A stretch of 64,000 nucleotides of DNA from Longimicrobiales bacterium (GTDB lineage Bacteria > Gemmatimonadota > Gemmatimonadetes > Longimicrobiales > Gaopeijiaceae), in the NCBI GenBank assembly GCA_028279425.1, contig JANQNV010000097.1:1-64000 (forward strand), read 5' to 3'. A program made the position numbers and the translations under genes. The notes beneath the pieces were generated by a model that ran no database searches, was not told the origin of the DNA, and saw only the letters and a list, made by a program, of their open reading frames with translations. The first letter of the stretch is position 1; each line of letters starts with the position of its first letter. Shown one piece after another: positions 61,078-64,000 of the stretch.

Positions 61078-63656
61078 AGCGCGAAACTCCACGGGCCCCG
61101 ACGGGGCCATCCGCCAAGCGTAGAGGTGGATTCCACCCGGTCACGGCGCGGATCGATCGGCGCCCGGTCGCGTGGCGGGCGACCCTGTGCCGATGGGCTG
61201 CGCTCTTCGCTCTGGTCGGGACTGCACCCGGATGCGAGCAAGCGGGGTTGGGGTTCCGGTCGGTCACCGTGGAGCTGGCGCCCTCGCCGATCGAGCTCGA
61301 TGCGATCGGCGCTTCCGTCCAGGTCGACGTGCAGGTGATCGACGGGCGGGGGCAGGGCGTGGTGGGTGCGCGGCTGACCTACACGACGGCCGACCCGACG
61401 ATCGCCACCGTCGACGATGCCGGCCTCGTGACCGCCGTGTCGGCGGGCTCCACCAGGCTCGACGTGGTGGCGACCGGGCTCGGCTTCATCGAGGCCCGCG
61501 CCTCTGCAGCGATCGAGGTCGACCCCGTCGTTGCCGCGCTCGAGGTCCTGGGCGGGACTGGACAGAGCGGAACCGTGGGTGAGCCCCTGTCGGACGTGGT
61601 GCGCGTGCGCGCGACGGACCGACTCGGCTCCGGGGTGCCGGGTCGGCTCGTGACCTTCGACGCCGCGATCGACGGCGGGTCGGCCGATCCGCCGAGCGCG
61701 ACCACCGACCCCCAGGGTGTCGCGACGACCCAGTGGACGCTGGGGCCCCTCGCCGGCCCGTTGCAGCAGCTGCGGGCGGCCGTCGACGGATCCGAGATCG
61801 ACGCGGTGCTGATCGAAGCGCTCGGACTCGCCGGCCCTCCGGCCGAGATCGAGGTCGTGGCGGGTGCCTCGCAGTTCGGGGTTCGTTCGACCCCCCTCCC
61901 GGAGCCGGTGCAGGTGTTGGTGCGCGACACTCAGGGGAATTCGATCGGGGGACACCCGGTCGACTTTTCGGCTGCCCTCGGCGGGGGAAGTACCGACCCC
62001 GCCACGGCCCTCACCGACCTCTCGGGCCGCGCCGAGACCACCTGGCTGCTCGGACCGATCCCGGGAGCACAAACACTGCAAGTCTCGGTCGGACCGGCGC
62101 TTGACGTCAGCGTGTCGGCGACGGCGACACTCCCCCCAGACCGGCTCCTCGCCGCCTCGGCCACCTCGATCGAAGGGGTGGTCGCCGCCCCCGTCGTCGC
62201 CGTGCCGACCGTTCGAGTCGAAGACGCGGGGGGCGCCCCGGTACCCGGCACGCCGGTGAGCTTCGAGGTAACCGCCGGCGGGGGCAGCCTCGGGGGGAGC
62301 GGCTCGCCCCCGTCCACGCGCATCACCGACGGGGCGGGGATCGCCACCGCACCGTCGTGGACGCTGGGCACGACCGCCGGAACGGCCAACCAGGTCGTGC
62401 GCGCGACGGTCGGGCAGCTCCCACCGGTTCTCTTCACGGCCACCGCACGGGCGGGGCCACCCTCCCAGGTCGTGGTGGAGGGCGGTGACGCCCAATCGGG
62501 CGCGGTGACCCTCCCTCTCCCCGCGCCGATCGGTGTCCGTGTGGACGATGCCTGGGGCAACGCCGCAGGCGGGGTCGACGTCCACTTTTCGCCCAGCGGG
62601 GGCTTCGTCACACCCACCTCGGTCGCCACCGACGCCGCGGGACGTGCCTCGGCCGCGTGGACGCTCGGCCCGGTGGCGGGAGCGTTGCGTCTGGAGATAC
62701 GTGCCGGAGGTGACGGTGGGCCCCGTGGCGAGGCCTCCGCTACCGCAACTGGAACCGCCTCGACCTGCGCACTCGACCCGGTGGGCGCCGCCTTCTCGAT
62801 CCAGATCTGCTGGGTCGGCCCCGTCGACGCGACGGTGGCAGACGCCCTCGACGGAGCCGTCTCGCGTTGGGAGCAGGTCATCGTCGGCGATCTGGAAGAC
62901 GTGACACCCAACGGCAATCACGCCTCGTGCGTGGACGGCGCGCCGTGGGTGACCGGTGCGACCCTCGACGATCTCGTGCTCTACGTGACGGTCGCACCGG
63001 TCGACGGCCCGGGCGGCGGCCTCGCGGGCGCCCTGCCCTGCTTCGTGCGTGCCTCGTCCGGGCTGCCCACCTTCGCGCGCCTTCGGGTCGATCGCGACGA
63101 TGTGGACGGCCTCGCCGCCAGTGGTCGCCTGGTCGATGTCGTGACCCACGAGATCGGCCACGCCCTCGGCTTTGGGACGCTCTGGCCGGAGGCGGGACTG
63201 CTCGTCGATCCCGCGGCGGGGAGTACGGGTGTGCCGCCGGACACGCACTTCGCGGGCGCAGGCGCGATCGCCGAGTTCGATGCCGCCGGCGGCGGCGCGC
63301 GCACCGTGGGGGCCAAGGTCCCGGTGCAGAACCGCGGGGGCGGCGGAGTGGTCGACACGCACTGGCGCGAGACCGTCCTCGGGAACGAGCTGATGACGGC
63401 AGAACTGAATGCGAGTGGCCCCAACCCCCTGAGTAGGGTCACCGTCGCGTCGCTTGCCGACCTCGGGTACGCGGTAGACGCGGACCGATCCGACGCGTAT
63501 GTAGTACCCTTCCCGAACTTTCCGTCCCAAAGTGAACGCAGTGTGCCCATCCAGGCCTTGCAGCTTCTGGACGACATCTGGTGGGGGCCGATCGGCGTCG
63601 TCGATGCCGCGGGCTCCGTCGTCGCGATTCACCGACCCCTCCCGAACAAGCCGTAG
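61074..63656 (+). CDS. large exported Ig-like repeat protein with leishmanolysin-like metallopeptidase domain
   Basis: An 860-aa protein. A basic N-terminus precedes a hydrophobic export segment (about 37-55, LCRWAALFALVGTAPGC); the Cys is lipobox-like but not canonical. A Big_2-like domain comes first (ELAPSPIELDAIGASVQVDVQVIDGRG), then four Ig-like repeats of about 100 residues (starting VLGGTGQSG, VVAGASQFG, ASATSIEG, VVEGGDAQSG) with a recurring TDxxGxAxTxWTLG element. The C-terminal ~270 residues hold a zinc peptidase motif VTHEIGHALGFGTLWPE near residue 690, with a downstream DTHWRETVLGNELMTAE, as in leishmanolysin-type proteases. It is coupled to the DASS transporter gene by a 4-bp overlap. 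Confidence 0.85.
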   Translation: MKRETPRAPTGPSAKRRGGFHPVTARIDRRPVAWRATLCRWAALFALVGTAPGCEQAGLGFRSVTVELAPSPIELDAIGASVQVDVQVIDGRGQGVVGARLTYTTADPTIATVDDAGLVTAVSAGSTRLDVVATGLGFIEARASAAIEVDPVVAALEVLGGTGQSGTVGEPLSDVVRVRATDRLGSGVPGRLVTFDAAIDGGSADPPSATTDPQGVATTQWTLGPLAGPLQQLRAAVDGSEIDAVLIEALGLAGPPAEIEVVAGASQFGVRSTPLPEPVQVLVRDTQGNSIGGHPVDFSAALGGGSTDPATALTDLSGRAETTWLLGPIPGAQTLQVSVGPALDVSVSATATLPPDRLLAASATSIEGVVAAPVVAVPTVRVEDAGGAPVPGTPVSFEVTAGGGSLGGSGSPPSTRITDGAGIATAPSWTLGTTAGTANQVVRATVGQLPPVLFTATARAGPPSQVVVEGGDAQSGAVTLPLPAPIGVRVDDAWGNAAGGVDVHFSPSGGFVTPTSVATDAAGRASAAWTLGPVAGALRLEIRAGGDGGPRGEASATATGTASTCALDPVGAAFSIQICWVGPVDATVADALDGAVSRWEQVIVGDLEDVTPNGNHASCVDGAPWVTGATLDDLVLYVTVAPVDGPGGGLAGALPCFVRASSGLPTFARLRVDRDDVDGLAASGRLVDVVTHEIGHALGFGTLWPEAGLLVDPAAGSTGVPPDTHFAGAGAIAEFDAAGGGARTVGAKVPVQNRGGGGVVDTHWRETVLGNELMTAELNASGPNPLSRVTVASLADLGYAVDADRSDAYVVPFPNFPSQSERSVPIQALQLLDDIWWGPIGVVDAAGSVVAIHRPLPNKP

Positions 63657-63660
63657 CCGC

Positions 63661-64000
63661 ATGTCATCGTCGACCCGACCCACCGGTATTCTTCCGCCGC
63701 GACGACCCGCGCGCCTCGCTCTCATGCTGGCCCTCGCTGCCGCCACCGCGACGTGCGGCGACAGCGGTCCGCCGCCGCCCAGCCCGACCAGCATCAACAT
63801 GTTTCCGGCTTCGGCCAACTTCGATGCGCTCGGCGACACCCGGAACTTCCTGGCCGCGGTGCGAGACCAGAACGGCGTCGCGATGGATGGGACCCCGGTC
63901 ACGTGGAGCTCGAGCAACCCGGCGGTCGTTTCGGTCGACGCCAATGGACGGTCCACGGCCGTGTCGAACGGGTCGGCGGTGATCCGGGCGACGGCCGGCG
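63661..64000 (+). CDS. Big_2-domain lipoprotein, truncated by the window edge
   Basis: Incomplete at the 3' end: 113 codons visible. Begins MSSSTRPTGILPPRRPARLA, then a hydrophobic stretch ending ATATCGDSG, a likely lipoprotein signal with the Cys near residue 37. A Big_2 Ig-like domain follows: INMFPASANFDALGDTRNFLAAVRD, VTWSSSNPAVVSVDANG. It starts 5 bp after the metallopeptidase stop and shows the same architecture type, so the two probably form a tandem exoprotein pair. Confidence 0.8.
   Translation, partial: MSSSTRPTGILPPRRPARLALMLALAAATATCGDSGPPPPSPTSINMFPASANFDALGDTRNFLAAVRDQNGVAMDGTPVTWSSSNPAVVSVDANGRSTAVSNGSAVIRATAG

Noticed and set aside
60969-63956. A 995-codon open frame on the minus strand opposite the metallopeptidase gene, and similar long antisense frames elsewhere
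   Set aside because: Composition is Arg/Gly/Asp/His-rich without hydrophobic patterning or known motifs, and the opposite strand encodes recognisable domains. Long antisense frames are expected at about 70% GC.

Overview
The window is about 70% GC and densely coded, with many 1-8 bp gene overlaps. The gene set suggests Gemmatimonadota: a secreted PIG-L deacetylase, DUF2911, Big_2/Ig-like exoproteins, a carboxypeptidase-regulatory-domain TonB receptor, a plant-type FabI, and suf genes interrupted by a Rieske ferredoxin. This assignment is inference from gene content. No rRNA or ribosomal protein gene is present to confirm it.

Layout. 0.2-8.3 kb: a minus-strand BMP-family nucleoside-type ABC importer (lipoprotein, ATPase, two permeases), then a secreted PIG-L-type deacetylase and a coiled-coil protein. 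8.4-9.8 kb: an NSS sodium symporter. 9.9-13.3 kb: a plus-strand aconitase-superfamily hydro-lyase with its swivel domain first, a cupin and a haloalkane-dehalogenase-like hydrolase. 13.3-18.8 kb: a minus-strand tetrapyrrole operon, bchJ-bchE-hemN-hemY. This is the most important locus. It encodes coproporphyrinogen III to protoporphyrin IX (HemN, HemY) plus the O2-independent isocyclic-ring cyclase of bacteriochlorophyll synthesis (BchE), so the organism is probably a phototroph or descends from one. The operon has its own promoter with a symmetric operator-like palindrome. 19-20.7 kb: DUF2911 and an M50 protease.

20.8-25.1 kb: a lower-GC island (XRE regulator, small ORF, papain/C39-like protein, LCAT-like lipase) bounded by a 10-bp direct repeat and abutting the 3' end of a tRNA-Val/tRNA-Glu pair. 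It is a candidate uncharacterised conflict or effector module. 25.5-42.8 kb: PhhB, a TonB receptor, a lipase, a class III aminotransferase, FabI, a DUF2157 protein, a Cys/Met-metabolism PLP enzyme, then a minus-strand run of LigA, PolX, a CaCA antiporter and a CNB-thioredoxin-reductase-like fusion, followed by a secreted amidohydrolase and a lipoprotein. 42.9-47 kb: a class V aminotransferase, ECF sigma factor, anti-sigma-like membrane protein, YbjQ and PBP4, then a patatin. 48-54.4 kb: the suf Fe-S operon sufC-sufB-sufD-Rieske-sufS-sufU, followed by an Ogt-like protein and a truncated gene. This operon would supply the clusters that BchE, HemN and the aconitase need. 54.5-64 kb: an MDR dehydrogenase, GNAT, thiolase, peroxiredoxin, PH-like membrane protein, DASS transporter, a large Ig-like/metallopeptidase exoprotein and the start of a Big_2 lipoprotein cut by the window edge.

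Three genes lack a usable ATG/GTG/TTG, or appear to start at CTG or ATT overlapping the previous stop. No CRISPR array, rRNA, complete IS element or integrase was seen.
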